From Egibacteraceae bacterium (GTDB lineage Bacteria > Actinomycetota > Nitriliruptoria > Euzebyales > Egibacteraceae): a DNA stretch of 64,000 nt. The position numbers and the translations under genes are program-made. Shown here piece after piece: positions 27,518 through 37,024 of this stretch. Position 1 is the stretch's first letter. The number at the start of each line of letters is the position of its first letter. Location of the stretch: NCBI GenBank assembly GCA_030446745.1, contig JAUJMS010000011.1:17423-81422 (forward strand), in the 5' to 3' direction. Below the pieces are notes generated by a model. It did not search any database and had not been told where the DNA came from. It saw nothing but the letters and a program-made list of their open reading frames with translations.

Positions 27518-28665
27518 GTCGCGCCGGCGGCGCCGACGTAGACGCGCGGCACGCGCCGGCCGATGCCGCACACCACCTCGTAGTTGATGGTGTCCAGCCA
27601 GCTCGCCCAGTCGTCGGCGGTCACCGCGACGCCGTCCTGCTCGCCGAGCAGGCACACGTCGTCGCCGGCGGCCAGCGGCAGGTCGTCGCCGTCGACCAGG
27701 CACTGGTCCATGCACACCGTCCCGACCAGTGGCACGCGGACCCCCCGCACGACGACTTGCCCGCGGTTGCTCAGCCGCCGGGTCACCCCGTCGGCGTAGC
27801 CGGCGGGGATCGTCGCGACGGTCGTCGTGCGCGGTGCGGTCCAACGCAGCCCGTAGCTGACGGCCTCGCCGGCGGCGAGCCGCTTGACCAGCGACAGGCG
27901 CGTCCACCACGACAGGGCGGGGCGCAGCGGCGTGCCGGCGGCCAGCCCCGGCGCCGGCTCCAGGCCGTACACCGCCAGCCCGGGGCGGACCATGTCGTAG
28001 TCGGCGCTCAGCGACCGCGCGAGCGCCAGGCCGCGCGCGAACTCGCCGGCCTGGGCCGCGATGAACGGGTGGTGCGGCTCGTCGGCGACGGCGAAGTGGC
28101 TCCACAGCCCGGCCAGGCGCAGCGCCGCGCTGTCGCGCACGCGGGTGATCGCGTCGCGCCAGTCGGCCTGGGGCACGCCGACGCGCCGCATGCCGGTGTC
28201 GAGCTTGAGGTGCACGCCGACGCGCCGGCCCGCGCCGGCCGCCGCGGCGTCGAGCGCGGCGGTGAACCCGGGGCTGTAGACGGTGGCGGTGAGGTCGGCG
28301 GCGAGCAGCGCGCCGGCGGCGTCGGGAGGCGGCTCGGTCAGTACGAGCACGGGGGCGTCCACGCCGGCGTCGCGCAGTGCCCGCCCCTCCTCGACCAGCG
28401 CGACGGCGAGCCAGTCGGCGCCGCCGGCCAACGCCGCCCGCGCCGCCGGGACCAGGCCGTGCCCGTAGCCGTCGGCCTTGACGACCGCCATGAGCGCCGG
28501 CGCCGCCGCCTGGTCCTTGAGCGCGGCGACGTTGGCCGCGATGGCGTCGCGGTCGACCTGCGCCCAGGTGGGGCGGGCGTCCGGCGGTTGGCTCGCGGCG
28601 TAGCGCCGCGGCGCGGCGCCGCCGGTCAAGGTCGTCGGGGACTCGGCCGGACCGGCGGCCGTCAT
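27514..28665 (-). CDS. alr: alanine racemase
   Basis: This PLP enzyme interconverts L- and D-alanine for peptidoglycan. The 383-residue product carries the PLP lysine Lys63 in AVVKADGYGHG, the second-base tyrosine in AVSYGLRW, LKLDTGMRRVG, YDMVRPGLAVYG and TVCMDQCLVD. Roughly 30 extra residues precede the barrel. The ATG overlaps the nnr stop by ATGA and the stop overlaps the hydrolase start by GTGA. Confidence 0.96.
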   Translation of the reverse strand: MTAAGPAESPTTLTGGAAPRRYAASQPPDARPTWAQVDRDAIAANVAALKDQAAAPALMAVVKADGYGHGLVPAARAALAGGADWLAVALVEEGRALRDAGVDAPVLVLTEPPPDAAGALLAADLTATVYSPGFTAALDAAAAGAGRRVGVHLKLDTGMRRVGVPQADWRDAITRVRDSAALRLAGLWSHFAVADEPHHPFIAAQAGEFARGLALARSLSADYDMVRPGLAVYGLEPAPGLAAGTPLRPALSWWTRLSLVKRLAAGEAVSYGLRWTAPRTTTVATIPAGYADGVTRRLSNRGQVVVRGVRVPLVGTVCMDQCLVDGDDLPLAAGDDVCLLGEQDGVAVTADDWASWLDTINYEVVCGIGRRVPRVYVGAAGAT

Positions 28666-30179
28666 GCGGCCGCTCCGAGCGTGCGCAGCGCCGCGGGCAC
28701 AGCCGCGGCGATGTCGGCGGCCGTGGCCGACCGTGCGGCACGCCCTGCGCCGGCGAGCTGACCGGCGAGCCCGTGCAGCCACACCGCCGCGGCGACCTGC
28801 TCGGCGTCGGGGCGCTGCGCGACCGCGGCCACCGCCATGCCGGTGAGCACGTCGCCGGTTCCGCCGGTCGCCAGCGCGGGGCCGCCGGTGGGGTTGATCC
28901 AGACCCGTCCGTCGGGCGCGGCGACGAGCGAACCCGGCCCCTTCGCGACGACGACGGCGTCCCAGCGCCGCGCCCGCTCGGGAAGCGCGACGCGCTCGGC
29001 GGCGACCGCGTCTGGCGCCGCACCGACGAGACGCGCCAACTCGCGCCCGTGCAGGGTGCACACCAACAATCGGCTCGCGTGGACGGCGAGGGCGTCGCCG
29101 TCGCCGCGGAAGGCGTTGAGGCCGTCGGCGTCGAGCACGAGCGGCAGGTCGACCTCGGCGACGACCCGGCGGACGAGCGCGACGGCGGCGTCGTCGTGGC
29201 CGAGTCCTGGGCCGACGGCGAGCGCGTCGGCACCGTCGAGCCGGCCCGCGAGCCGGGCGAACGCCGCGTCCGGGTCACCGTCGGGCAGGTCGACGGTGAG
29301 CGCCTCGGGGACCGTCGCCGCGACGAGGTCCCGGGCGGCGGCCGAGGTCGCCACGGTCACCAGCCCCGCCCCGAACGCCATCGCGCCGCGCGCGACGAGC
29401 GTCGCGGCGCCGCTCATTCCGGGAGAGCCGGCGAGGATGACGACGACGCCGCGGGTGCGCTTGTCGGCGTCCGCCGGCGGCGCCGGCACCAACCTTGCGA
29501 CGTCGTCGCGCTCGAGCGCGACGGCCGCCGGCGGTGTCGTCGCGACCGCGAGCCCGAGGTCGCCCAGCACGATCCGCCCGCAGTGCCCGCGTGCCGGCTC
29601 GAGCCACAGGCCGCGTTTGTGCGCCCCGAGGGTGACCGTGACGTCGGCGCGCACCGCGACGCCGGGCACCGCGCCGGTGTCCGCGTCGACCCCGGACGGC
29701 AGGTCGCAGGCGACGACGGCGCGGTGCGGCGTGCCGGCGTCGTTCAGCGCGCGGATCGCGCCGGCGTACGGCTCACGCGGCGCGCCGGCCGCACCGGTGC
29801 CCAGCAGGCAGTCCACCGCGACGGCGGCGCCGTCGAGCGCCGCCGCGGCGTCGGCGACGACGCGTCCGCCGGCGGCGCGGTAGCGGCGCAGCGCCGCCGC
29901 TGCGGGCGCCGACAGGTCGGTCTCGCCGCCGACGAGGCACACGCGCGGCTGCGCCCCGGCGTCGAGCAGCCGAATGCCGGCGGTGAAGCCGTCGCCGCCG
30001 TTGTTGCCCTTGCCGCACAGCAGCGCGACGCGCAGCCCGTACCCACGCCCGCCGGCGGCGACCGCCGCACGGGCGAGGTGGCCACCGGCGCGCGCCATGA
30101 GCGCGTCCACCGAAACGCCGCCGGCGACGGCACGGGCGTCGAGGTCGCGCACCGCGGCCGGGCGCAACAGCGGGATCAC
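28662..30179 (-). CDS. nnr: bifunctional NAD(P)H-hydrate repair enzyme (epimerase/dehydratase)
   Basis: It repairs damaged NAD(P)HX: an N-terminal YjeF_N epimerase domain (to about residue 215, with [14 protein letters not shown] and [12 protein letters not shown]) is fused to a ribokinase-like ADP/ATP-dependent dehydratase (from about 225, with [21 protein letters not shown] and the [12 protein letters not shown] loop). The length of 505 residues is normal for the fused form. The GTG start overlaps the acpS stop and the stop overlaps the alr start, four bases each. Confidence 0.95.
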   Translation of the reverse strand: MIPLLRPAAVRDLDARAVAGGVSVDALMARAGGHLARAAVAAGGRGYGLRVALLCGKGNNGGDGFTAGIRLLDAGAQPRVCLVGGETDLSAPAAAALRRYRAAGGRVVADAAAALDGAAVAVDCLLGTGAAGAPREPYAGAIRALNDAGTPHRAVVACDLPSGVDADTGAVPGVAVRADVTVTLGAHKRGLWLEPARGHCGRIVLGDLGLAVATTPPAAVALERDDVARLVPAPPADADKRTRGVVVILAGSPGMSGAATLVARGAMAFGAGLVTVATSAAARDLVAATVPEALTVDLPDGDPDAAFARLAGRLDGADALAVGPGLGHDDAAVALVRRVVAEVDLPLVLDADGLNAFRGDGDALAVHASRLLVCTLHGRELARLVGAAPDAVAAERVALPERARRWDAVVVAKGPGSLVAAPDGRVWINPTGGPALATGGTGDVLTGMAVAAVAQRPDAEQVAAAVWLHGLAGQLAGAGRAARSATAADIAAAVPAALRTLGAAA

Positions 30180-30552
30180 GCCTCGGCCACGGCGGTCGCA
30201 ACGGCGATCGCGGTCGACGTCGACAGCGACAGGTGCACGCGCGCGACGCCACGCCGCGCCGCGACGTCGGCCGCCGCGCCGTGCAGGGTGACGTGCGGCT
30301 TGCCGAGCTCGTCGTTGCCGACCTCGACGTCGCGGAACGAAAAGCCGCGCACCCCGTGCCGAGCGCCTTGGCGACGGCCTCCTTGGCAGCGAAGCGCGCT
30401 GCGAGGCCGCCGACTTTGACGTCGCCGCAGCGAGACGTGCACGCCGCCCGCTCCCGCACGGTGAACAGCCGGTCCGCGAGGCTCGGCGTTCGCGCCAGCG
30501 CCGTCCGGACGCGCTCGATCTCGATCGCGTCGACGCCGACGCCGAGGATCAC
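30176..30552 (-). CDS. acpS: holo-[acyl-carrier-protein] synthase, frameshifted
   Basis: AcpS attaches the 4'-phosphopantetheine arm to acyl carrier proteins. The N-terminal frame from GTG 30552 gives [26 protein letters not shown] and the catalytic [17 protein letters not shown]; the C-terminal frame gives [21 protein letters not shown] to the stop at 30176. The two meet at a C run, 30352-30355 (GGGG on the coding strand), and one added base restores about 125 residues with the normal family order. Since acpS is essential, a sequencing error is likelier than decay. It overlaps glmS and nnr by four bases each. Confidence 0.88.
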
Positions 30553-32396
30553 TCGACGGTCACCGTCTTTGCGAGGTTGCGGGGCTGGTCGACGTCGCGG
30601 CCGAGCACCACGGCGATGTGGTAGCTGAGCAGCTGCAGCGGCACGACGGTCAGGATCGGATAGAGCAGCTCGTGCACCTCGGGCACGTAGACGACGTGGT
30701 CGGCGTGCTGCTTGATCTCGGTGTCGCCGTCGGTCGCGACGGCGAGGACGACGGCGCCGCGGCCTTTGACCTGCTGGATGTTGCTCACGACCTTGTCGCG
30801 GACGTGGCCCCGCGTCGCGAGCGCGACCACCGGGCCGCCGTCCTCGATGAGCGCGATCGGCCCGTGCTTCATCTCCCCTGCGGGGAAGCCCTCGGCATGG
30901 ATGTAGCTGATCTCCTTCAGCTTCAGCGCACCCTCCAGCGCGATCAGCAGGCCCACGTGGCGGCCGAAGAACATCACGTAGCCGGCGCCGGCGAACTGGC
31001 GCGCGAGCGCGGCGATCGCCGGCTCTTGCTCGAGCACCTGCTGCATCAGCATCGGGAGTGCGTCCATCCGCGCCAGGTGATCGCGGCACTCGTCGGGGAA
31101 CAGCGCGCGGCGCAGCTGCGCCAGGTACAGCGCGAGGATGTCCAGGGCGACAATCTGGGTCGTGAAGGCCTTCGTCGAGGCGACCGCGATCTCGGGCCCG
31201 GCGCGCGTGTACAGGACCGCGTCGGCCTCGCGGGCGAGCGTGGAGCCCACGACGTTGCTGATCGCGAGGACCTTCGCGCGCTGGTCGCGGGCGTGGACGG
31301 CGGCGGCGATGGTGTCGCTGGTCTCCCCCGACTGGCTGATGGCGACCACGAGTGTGTGTGGCGTCAGGAGTGGATCGCGGTAGCGGAACTCGCTGGCGAT
31401 CTCCACCTCGACCGGGATGCGGGCCCAGTGCTCGATCGCGTACTTGGCGACCATCCCGGCGTGGTAGCTGGTGCCGGAGGCGACGACGTAGACCTTGTCG
31501 ACGTGGCGGAGGTCGTCCTCGACCGCGGGGCCGCCGCGCAGCTCGTCGACGACGATGCGGCCGTCGGCGTCGGTGCGGCGAAGCAGCGTCTCGGCTACCG
31601 CGCGCGGCTGCTCGTGGATCTCTTTGAGCATGAAGTGGTCATAGCCGGCCTTCTCCGCCGCCGACACGTCCCAGTCGACGTGATAGCGATGCCCCTCGGC
31701 CGGGTTGCCGTCGAGGTCCGTGACGGTCACGCGCCCCGGCTCGAGGACGGCGACCTGACCGTCCAGCAGCGCCTCGACGTCGCGGGTGTGGGCGATGAGC
31801 CCGGCGACGTCGCTGGCGAGCAGGCTGGCGTCGTCACGGCGGCCGAGGATCATTGGCGCCGCGCGGCGGGCGGCGACGATCGCGGTCGGGTCGCGGCGGT
31901 CGATGACGGCCAGCGCGAAGGCGCCGGTCACCCGGTGCAGTGCCGCGCGAACCGCGTCGGCGAGGTCGCCGGTCTGCTCCCGCAGCGCGCCGATGAGGTG
32001 GGCGACCACCTCGGTGTCGGTGTCGGACGTGAAGGTGTGACCGTCCGCCGCCAGCTCGGCCTTCAGGTCGGCGTAGTTCTCGAAGATGCCGTTGTGGATC
32101 ACGGCGAGGTCGCCCGACGCGTCGACGTGCGGGTGGGCGTTGTTGTCGGTGGGGTGGCCGTGCGTCGCCCAGCGGGTGTGCCCCAGGCCGGTCGTGCCGG
32201 GCAGCGCCTGGCCGTCCAACGCGGCGCGCAGGTTCGACAGCTTGCCCGCGCACTTGACGACGGACAGGCCGTTACCGCCGGGCGCGACCACCGCGACGCC
32301 CGCCGAGTCGTAGCCGCGGTACTCCAAGGTGGCCAGTCCGTCGACCAGGACGTCAAGCGCCGGGTCCGGACCCGTGTAGCCGATAATGCCGCACAT
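30549..32396 (-). CDS. glmS: glutamine-fructose-6-phosphate aminotransferase (isomerising)
   Basis: GlmS makes glucosamine-6-phosphate from fructose-6-phosphate and glutamine for the cell wall. The 615-residue product begins with the class II amidotransferase nucleophile Cys2 (MCGIIGYTG), followed by GHTRWATHG and NNAHPH, then two SIS sugar-isomerase domains ([18 protein letters not shown] and the C-terminal LAKTVTVE). Only 51 bases separate it from the upstream gene, too little for a glmS ribozyme, and none is seen. The stop overlaps acpS by four bases. Confidence 0.98.
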   Translation of the reverse strand: MCGIIGYTGPDPALDVLVDGLATLEYRGYDSAGVAVVAPGGNGLSVVKCAGKLSNLRAALDGQALPGTTGLGHTRWATHGHPTDNNAHPHVDASGDLAVIHNGIFENYADLKAELAADGHTFTSDTDTEVVAHLIGALREQTGDLADAVRAALHRVTGAFALAVIDRRDPTAIVAARRAAPMILGRRDDASLLASDVAGLIAHTRDVEALLDGQVAVLEPGRVTVTDLDGNPAEGHRYHVDWDVSAAEKAGYDHFMLKEIHEQPRAVAETLLRRTDADGRIVVDELRGGPAVEDDLRHVDKVYVVASGTSYHAGMVAKYAIEHWARIPVEVEIASEFRYRDPLLTPHTLVVAISQSGETSDTIAAAVHARDQRAKVLAISNVVGSTLAREADAVLYTRAGPEIAVASTKAFTTQIVALDILALYLAQLRRALFPDECRDHLARMDALPMLMQQVLEQEPAIAALARQFAGAGYVMFFGRHVGLLIALEGALKLKEISYIHAEGFPAGEMKHGPIALIEDGGPVVALATRGHVRDKVVSNIQQVKGRGAVVLAVATDGDTEIKQHADHVVYVPEVHELLYPILTVVPLQLLSYHIAVVLGRDVDQPRNLAKTVTVE

Positions 32397-32447
32397 GGGC
32401 GCGATGGTAACGGTGCCCCGGCGCCGGCCGACCTGTCCGCCGTCGAA

Positions 32448-33317
32448 CTACCTGTCGGTGGCCGCCTCACTGGCCTCGCCGGCGCTCTCGCTCGCGGCTT
32501 CGCTGGCGGCCTCGCTCGCCCCGTCGCTCGCGCCCTCGTTGGCCTGCGTCGGCGAGGTTCCCAGCGGTGGCAGCAGCAGGTCCTTGCCCTCCGGGTCCAG
32601 GGTGCCGTTGCCGGCCTGGAGGTGCGGCGCCAGGGTCTTCTCCGGGGCGATGCCCGCGCCGCTGTGGTGGGCGGTCAAAAAGACGTCGGCGATCTCCTCG
32701 TCGAACTGCTCGCACAGCTGGCGGAAGCTCCACGCCACGTAGGCGAAGTTCGCCTCGTCGGGCAACTGCTCGCCCCAAGGCGCGACGATGAGCTTTTGGA
32801 ACCGCCCGTCGATCTGGGTCTGCGCGTACGACTTCAGCGCCTCGACCTCGTCGTCGGGCGCGTCCTCGTCGTAGTAGGCGACGACGTAGCCGTGTTCGAG
32901 GTTGTGCACGAGAATGCGCTCGTCGACGCGCACGTCGTAGACGCCGGTCTTCAGCCAGTTGCCGAAGTGCATCCCCGAGGTGGCGGGGCGGTCCGGGTAC
33001 AGGACGTCAGGCGGCTGGGTGGCGAGATCCTGGGCGCCGAGGTGGCCCTGTCCCGTGTTCGGCTGCTCGGTGTCGGGCGTGCAGCCGACCTCGTCGAGGC
33101 GCGCCTCGGCGGCGGCCCGTCGCTGCGCGACCTCCTGGCGCTGGCGCACCTGATTCGCGATGGCGGCACCCACCAGCCCGGCGACGAGCACGCCAAGGGC
33201 GACGAACGCGAGCAGCCGGTTGCGCCGCGCCTTTGCGGCCTGGGCGCGCTGCTCGCGCAGCTTCACCTCACGCCGCTGCTTCTGGCGCTCGCGCTTGCTC
33301 GGGCTGTCGTCGGCCAC
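32448..33317 (-). CDS. DUF3105 family membrane-anchored protein
   Basis: A 289-residue protein. A charged Arg/Lys/Gln-rich cytoplasmic head (1-32) precedes one membrane helix (about 35-57). The outer domain carries the DUF3105 signatures RPATSGMHFGNWLKTGVYD and ILVHNLEHGYVVAYYDEDA, with His residues that could bind metal, and HLGAQDL. A Glu/Ala/Ser repeat tail (SEAASEAASES) ends the protein. The GTG at 33317 is five bases after GGAGG; a TTG one codon earlier is too close. The function of the family is unknown. Confidence 0.85.
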   Translation of the reverse strand: MADDSPSKRERQKQRREVKLREQRAQAAKARRNRLLAFVALGVLVAGLVGAAIANQVRQRQEVAQRRAAAEARLDEVGCTPDTEQPNTGQGHLGAQDLATQPPDVLYPDRPATSGMHFGNWLKTGVYDVRVDERILVHNLEHGYVVAYYDEDAPDDEVEALKSYAQTQIDGRFQKLIVAPWGEQLPDEANFAYVAWSFRQLCEQFDEEIADVFLTAHHSGAGIAPEKTLAPHLQAGNGTLDPEGKDLLLPPLGTSPTQANEGASDGASEAASEAASESAGEASEAATDR

Positions 33318-33351
33318 CAAGTCCTCCGGCTGCGTCGGGTCGGGCCGCAGT

Positions 33352-34332
33352 CTATCGACGCTCCTGCGGGCGGCCCGCCGCGACGTCGAGCCCGCCGTCG
33401 TGCGTGCGCGACCACCTCACCGCGTGGCCGAGGTCGACCAGCGCCGCCGCCACCAGCGCCCCGGCAACGGGGTCGGCGACGTACAGCCGCGTCGGCGGAC
33501 CCGAAGCGGCGACGGTCAGGTCGGGAGCCAGCCGGCGCAGCGACTGCAGCTCCTCCGCGGTCACCGAGGCGTGGCCAGCCGACGGTTCGGGGGCGTCGAG
33601 CAGCGCGCTGACGAGCATCCCGCGCCCGCGCGGGAACAGGTCGAGGTCGGGCGTGCGGACGAGCCGACGGGCGTTGGCGTCCTCGTCGGCGGTATAGCGG
33701 ACACCACGCACGACGACGGCGGGGATCCCGTCGGCTTTGCGCCGAACCAGGTCGGCCGCGGCCGCGAGCTGGTCGGCGATGGCGACCTCGGTCACCGTCA
33801 GCGTCGTTCCTTCGCGGTCGACGCCGCCGCGCTCGTCGCGCAGCGGGGCGAGGCCGGCGACGCCGATCGCGACGTCGGTCTGGCCGACGCGCCACGGGCG
33901 GCCGAAGCTGTCGGCGACGACGACGGCGACGTCGGCGCCGGTGCGCGCGCGCAGGTCGTCGCGCAGCCGCCGGGCGCTGGCGTCGGGGTCGGCGGGCAGC
34001 AGGCACAGCCGTCCCCCCGGCACGTTCGACGCGTCGACGCCGGCGTTGGCGCACACCAGGCCGTGCGCGGTCTCCACGATCAGCGCGTGCGGTGTGTCGG
34101 CGACGACACGCACCGCCTGCTCGTACGCGACGCGCCGGCGGGCGGCGTCGCGATCCTCGCCGGGTGCCGGCTCGACAAACGCCCCCTCGGCCTTGGACAC
34201 GATCTTCTGCGCGACGACGACGACGTCGCCGTCGCGCAGCTCGGCGGCGGCCGCGATGAGCGCTGCCAGGTCGGCGCCGGCGGTGACCTCGGGCAGCCCG
34301 GCCACCGGGAGCAACTCGACGCGGCCGTTCAC
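33352..34332 (-). CDS. cofE: coenzyme F420-0:L-glutamate ligase
   Basis: CofE adds glutamates to F420-0 with GTP. The 326-residue product has VVVAQKIVSKAEGAFVEP, the core QTDVAIGVAGLAPLRD and GIPAVVVRGVRYTADEDANARRLVR. About 75 further residues (ASVTAEELQSLRRLAPDLTV onward) follow, far short of the FMN-reductase domain that makes mycobacterial FbiB about 450 residues, so the reduction of dehydro-F420-0 needs another protein. The GTG start overlaps the cofD stop by GTGA. Confidence 0.92.
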   Translation of the reverse strand: MNGRVELLPVAGLPEVTAGADLAALIAAAAELRDGDVVVVAQKIVSKAEGAFVEPAPGEDRDAARRRVAYEQAVRVVADTPHALIVETAHGLVCANAGVDASNVPGGRLCLLPADPDASARRLRDDLRARTGADVAVVVADSFGRPWRVGQTDVAIGVAGLAPLRDERGGVDREGTTLTVTEVAIADQLAAAADLVRRKADGIPAVVVRGVRYTADEDANARRLVRTPDLDLFPRGRGMLVSALLDAPEPSAGHASVTAEELQSLRRLAPDLTVAASGPPTRLYVADPVAGALVAAALVDLGHAVRWSRTHDGGLDVAAGRPQERR

Positions 34333-35258
34333 CGGGCCAGGTCCAGCGTGAAGCGGGCGAGGGACTCGGCGACCGCCACGGTGTCCATGACGCTCGCGGT
34401 GACCCCCGTGCGGACGCCGAGCGCCGCCACCTCGTCGGCGCGCTGGGCGTCGGCCGTGTCCAGGACCCAGGCGTCCAAAAAGTCGGCGTACCCCTTCGCC
34501 ACCGCGGCGGCATCGACGGCGACGCCGACCGCCGGCAGCAGCCGGTCCGCCATGCCGCGCACCACCCGGCCGCCCACGATGGGCGAGACCCCGACGACCG
34601 GCCCGGCGTCGCGCAGTGCGGCACGAATCCCCGGTACGGACAGGATCGTGCCGATCGACACGACAGGGTTCGAGGGGCACACGACCACGACGTCGGCGTC
34701 GGCGATGGCGTCGAGCACCCCGGGCGCCGGCTGCGCTGCCGCGGCGCCGGCGAAGGTCACGGCGGCGACGTCGGGGCCTGCCCGCTCCCCGACCCACCAC
34801 TCCTGGAAGTGCAGTTGTCGGCCGTCGACCGTGGTGATCGTCGTGGTGACCGGGTCGTCGGTCATCGGCAGCAGCCCGCAGCCAAGCCCCCAGGCGCGCG
34901 CCAACTCGGCGGTGACCTGCGACAGCGACGCTCCCGCGGCCAGGCGCTCGCTGCGCACCAGGTGCGTCGCGAGGTCGCGGTCGCCCAGGGTGAACCAGTC
35001 CGGGGCGCCGTAGCGGTCCCGCAACTCCCCCGCGACCGTCAGCGTGTCGTCGGCGCGCCCCCATCCCTGCGTCGGGTGGATCCCGCCGCCGAGGGTGTAC
35101 ATGACGGTGTCCAAGTCGGGACTGACGTGCAAGCCGTGCAAACGCAGGTCGTCGCCGGTGTTGCCCACGACGGTCACGTCGGCCGGGTCGACGGCGCGCA
35201 CCAGGCCGCGCAGGAACCGCGCCGCCCCGACACCGCCGGCCAGCGCGGCCACCTTCAT
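34329..35258 (-). CDS. cofD: 2-phospho-L-lactate (PEP-type) transferase, F420 pathway
   Basis: CofD/FbiA joins the 2-phospholactyl or phosphoenolpyruvyl guanosine donor to the deazaflavin Fo. The 309-residue product shows LAGGVGAARFLRGLV, VVGNTGDDLRLHGLHVSPDLDT, QEWWVGERA, CPSNPVVSIGTIL and GVSPIVGGRVVRG, all family hallmarks. The ATG follows AGGAG by five bases. It precedes cofE with a four-base overlap; fbiC lies about 5 kb away on the other strand. The guanylyltransferase (CofC/FbiD) is not in the window. Confidence 0.95.
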   Translation of the reverse strand: MKVAALAGGVGAARFLRGLVRAVDPADVTVVGNTGDDLRLHGLHVSPDLDTVMYTLGGGIHPTQGWGRADDTLTVAGELRDRYGAPDWFTLGDRDLATHLVRSERLAAGASLSQVTAELARAWGLGCGLLPMTDDPVTTTITTVDGRQLHFQEWWVGERAGPDVAAVTFAGAAAAQPAPGVLDAIADADVVVVCPSNPVVSIGTILSVPGIRAALRDAGPVVGVSPIVGGRVVRGMADRLLPAVGVAVDAAAVAKGYADFLDAWVLDTADAQRADEVAALGVRTGVTASVMDTVAVAESLARFTLDLAR

Positions 35259-35338
35259 GCCTGCTCCTGCCGTCACGACAGCGGATCGTCGCGGCTGCGC
35301 GCCATGGCCGCGAGTCGCGCAGTTGCGGTAGAGAGAAG

Positions 35339-35357
35339 TCAAGTAAGGTTGCCCTCA
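35339..35357 (+). promoter_or_regulatory. possible DtxR/IdeR iron box
   Basis: The 19 bases starting TCAAGTAAGG match about 13 positions of the actinobacterial iron-box consensus TTAGGTTAGGCTAACCTAA. It lies 43 bases before the start of the FEA1-like lipoprotein gene. The match is moderate, and the iron link of the gene is what makes it worth noting. Confidence 0.35.
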
Positions 35358-35399
35358 CTGCGGCGGAGCGGTCCGCCGCGCGGGCGACGAGGGGCAGTC

Positions 35400-36578
35400 G
35401 TGTCGAGTTTCCTGCGGCGGTTCGGCGCCATCGTGGCCACGGTCATCGTGGTGGCTGCGTGCGGGACCGACGACGGCGCCGGGGTGCGAACGCTGAACAG
35501 CGGCGGATCGGCGTCAGGGTCGGGCTCCGGGTCGGCGTCCGGCGTGGGGTCCGGCTCGGCGTCCGGATCGGTGCCGGCGTCGGGTTCGGTGCCGGCGACC
35601 GCGTCGGCCGCCCCGGCCGGGTCCGAGGGTGCCAGCGGGGCGCTCGGCGGCTACACCCCCGTGTCCGACGTGAGCAGCCACGCTGCCGTGACGCAGGACG
35701 TCTGCGCCGTCAACGCGGCGCTCGACGCCGCGCCGGCCGACTTCGAGGCCGCCGCGGCGGCCTACCGCGAGGGCGGCGCCTCGGTCGACAGCGAGGGGAG
35801 GGTCCGCACGCTCGCCGGCTTCGCGACAGAGGAACGCGACGAGGCGATCTGGAACGACTACGCCGACTACTTCGGCGACCCGGCGTGGCTGGACACCTTC
35901 GTCACCTCGGCGCTGGAGGGCAGCGGCGAGTTCGAGGGCGCCGCCGACGACGTGCGGCGGCAGGGCGTCGCGAAGGGGGTCCAGAACCAGGTGCTCGTCG
36001 CGTGGGTCCTCCACGAGCTCGTCGCGGCACGCGACAAGGTCGCCGCCGGCGAGACCGACCCGGCCGAGGGCGCCCCGCACAACGTCGACGAGGCGTGGGC
36101 CTTCTACCACGGCGCCCAGCCGGACTGCGCCCCGTTCGCGACCGCGGCCAAACGCGGCGAGGACTTCGGCACCGGCTCGACCGTCAACGACGCGATCCTC
36201 GCCGCGATGACCGACGCGCAGCGCGCCGCCGGCGAGGGCGACGCCGAGGCGCTGGCCGTCGCCTCCGACGAGGTCGTGCGCCAGCTCGTCGTGACCTACG
36301 TCCAGGCGACGCGCAAGTACGCCACCACCGCGGCGCAGGCCGCCGCCGACGGCGACGCCGAGGGCGCCCGCGTCGAGCAGGCCGAGGGCCTGGCGTTCTT
36401 CCGCGTCATCGCCCCCCTGGTCGCCGCCACCGACGCGGGCGCCGCCGAGACGGTGACCGTGGTGCTGTCGCTGGACAACCCGCCGGCCGAGGACGGCGGC
36501 GAGCGCGTCGCGACCGCGCTCGAGTCGGTCTACGACAAGCTCGGCATCACCGCCGACCAGGTCGGCACCTTTCAGTAG
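35400..36578 (+). CDS. FEA1-like (low-iron-inducible) lipoprotein
   Basis: A 392-residue exported protein with a lipobox ending VVAAC (Cys21) and a Gly/Ser-rich linker (about 35-70). The rest is an all-helical domain with AWVLHELVAARDKVAAG, HNVDEAWAFYHG and QPDCAPFATAAKRGEDFGTG, which resemble the FEA1 family first described as low-iron-inducible periplasmic proteins. A role in iron capture is inferred from the family and from a moderate iron-box match upstream. The GTG start follows GAGGGG. Its end overlaps the convergent small membrane-protein gene. Confidence 0.6.
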   Translation: MSSFLRRFGAIVATVIVVAACGTDDGAGVRTLNSGGSASGSGSGSASGVGSGSASGSVPASGSVPATASAAPAGSEGASGALGGYTPVSDVSSHAAVTQDVCAVNAALDAAPADFEAAAAAYREGGASVDSEGRVRTLAGFATEERDEAIWNDYADYFGDPAWLDTFVTSALEGSGEFEGAADDVRRQGVAKGVQNQVLVAWVLHELVAARDKVAAGETDPAEGAPHNVDEAWAFYHGAQPDCAPFATAAKRGEDFGTGSTVNDAILAAMTDAQRAAGEGDAEALAVASDEVVRQLVVTYVQATRKYATTAAQAAADGDAEGARVEQAEGLAFFRVIAPLVAATDAGAAETVTVVLSLDNPPAEDGGERVATALESVYDKLGITADQVGTFQ

Positions 36579-36784
36579 CGGTCCTGCGGCGGTTCACCCC
36601 AGTCCTGCGGCGGTTCACCCCGTCTCCGAAGCAAAAAGAACACCGTGCCCATCACCGCGCCGGAAGCACAACCGGCAAGCACCGCGTGCCACCAGTTCAT
36701 GCCAAGCAATCCGGCGACCACGGCAAAGGCCACCGCATTCCCCGCCGCCGCGCCAACCACAGGTCGTGCTGACCGTTCTGCCAT
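36572..36784 (-). CDS. small two-helix membrane protein
   Basis: A 70-residue protein with two hydrophobic segments (about 8-29 and 32-53) separated by MNWWHA, followed by Arg-Arg-Arg and a C-terminal duplication GEPPQDW-GEPPQDR. No family is recognised. The ATG follows GGGAGG by about nine bases. The stop lies inside the convergent FEA1-like gene's last codons. Composition and the signal-like helices support a real gene, but homology is lacking. Confidence 0.5.
   Translation of the reverse strand: MAERSARPVVGAAAGNAVAFAVVAGLLGMNWWHAVLAGCASGAVMGTVFFLLRRRGEPPQDWGEPPQDRY
36581..36621 (-). repeat. 21-base tandem repeat in the 3' end of the small membrane-protein gene
   Basis: A 20-base block at 36581-36600 recurs exactly at 36602-36621, a period of seven codons. 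It encodes the doubled EPPQD motif. It begins three bases after the stop codon of the convergent FEA1-like gene. Confidence 0.9.
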
Positions 36785-37024
36785 CGTTTCTGCCCTCCCG
36801 GTGGCGGCTGCTCGACCGGGCGCTGTGGGTCGTTCGTCACGGTAGTCGGCCGTCTCGCCCAACCAAACACGCTCGGCGCTCCATTTGCGTTCCAACAACC
36901 GCTCATACAGTCGCCCACACGTCAACGTGGCCGCGGAGAGCCCACGGGACACAACGCCACGTGCCGCGCGCCGCTCGCCCCGCCCCGTATCCTGCCGCCA
37001 GATCGGCGACAGCGGGAGGCCGGG

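Noticed and set aside
32397-32447. glmS ribozyme in front of glmS
   Set aside because: glmS is preceded by only 51 bases before the next gene, and no ribozyme core is seen.
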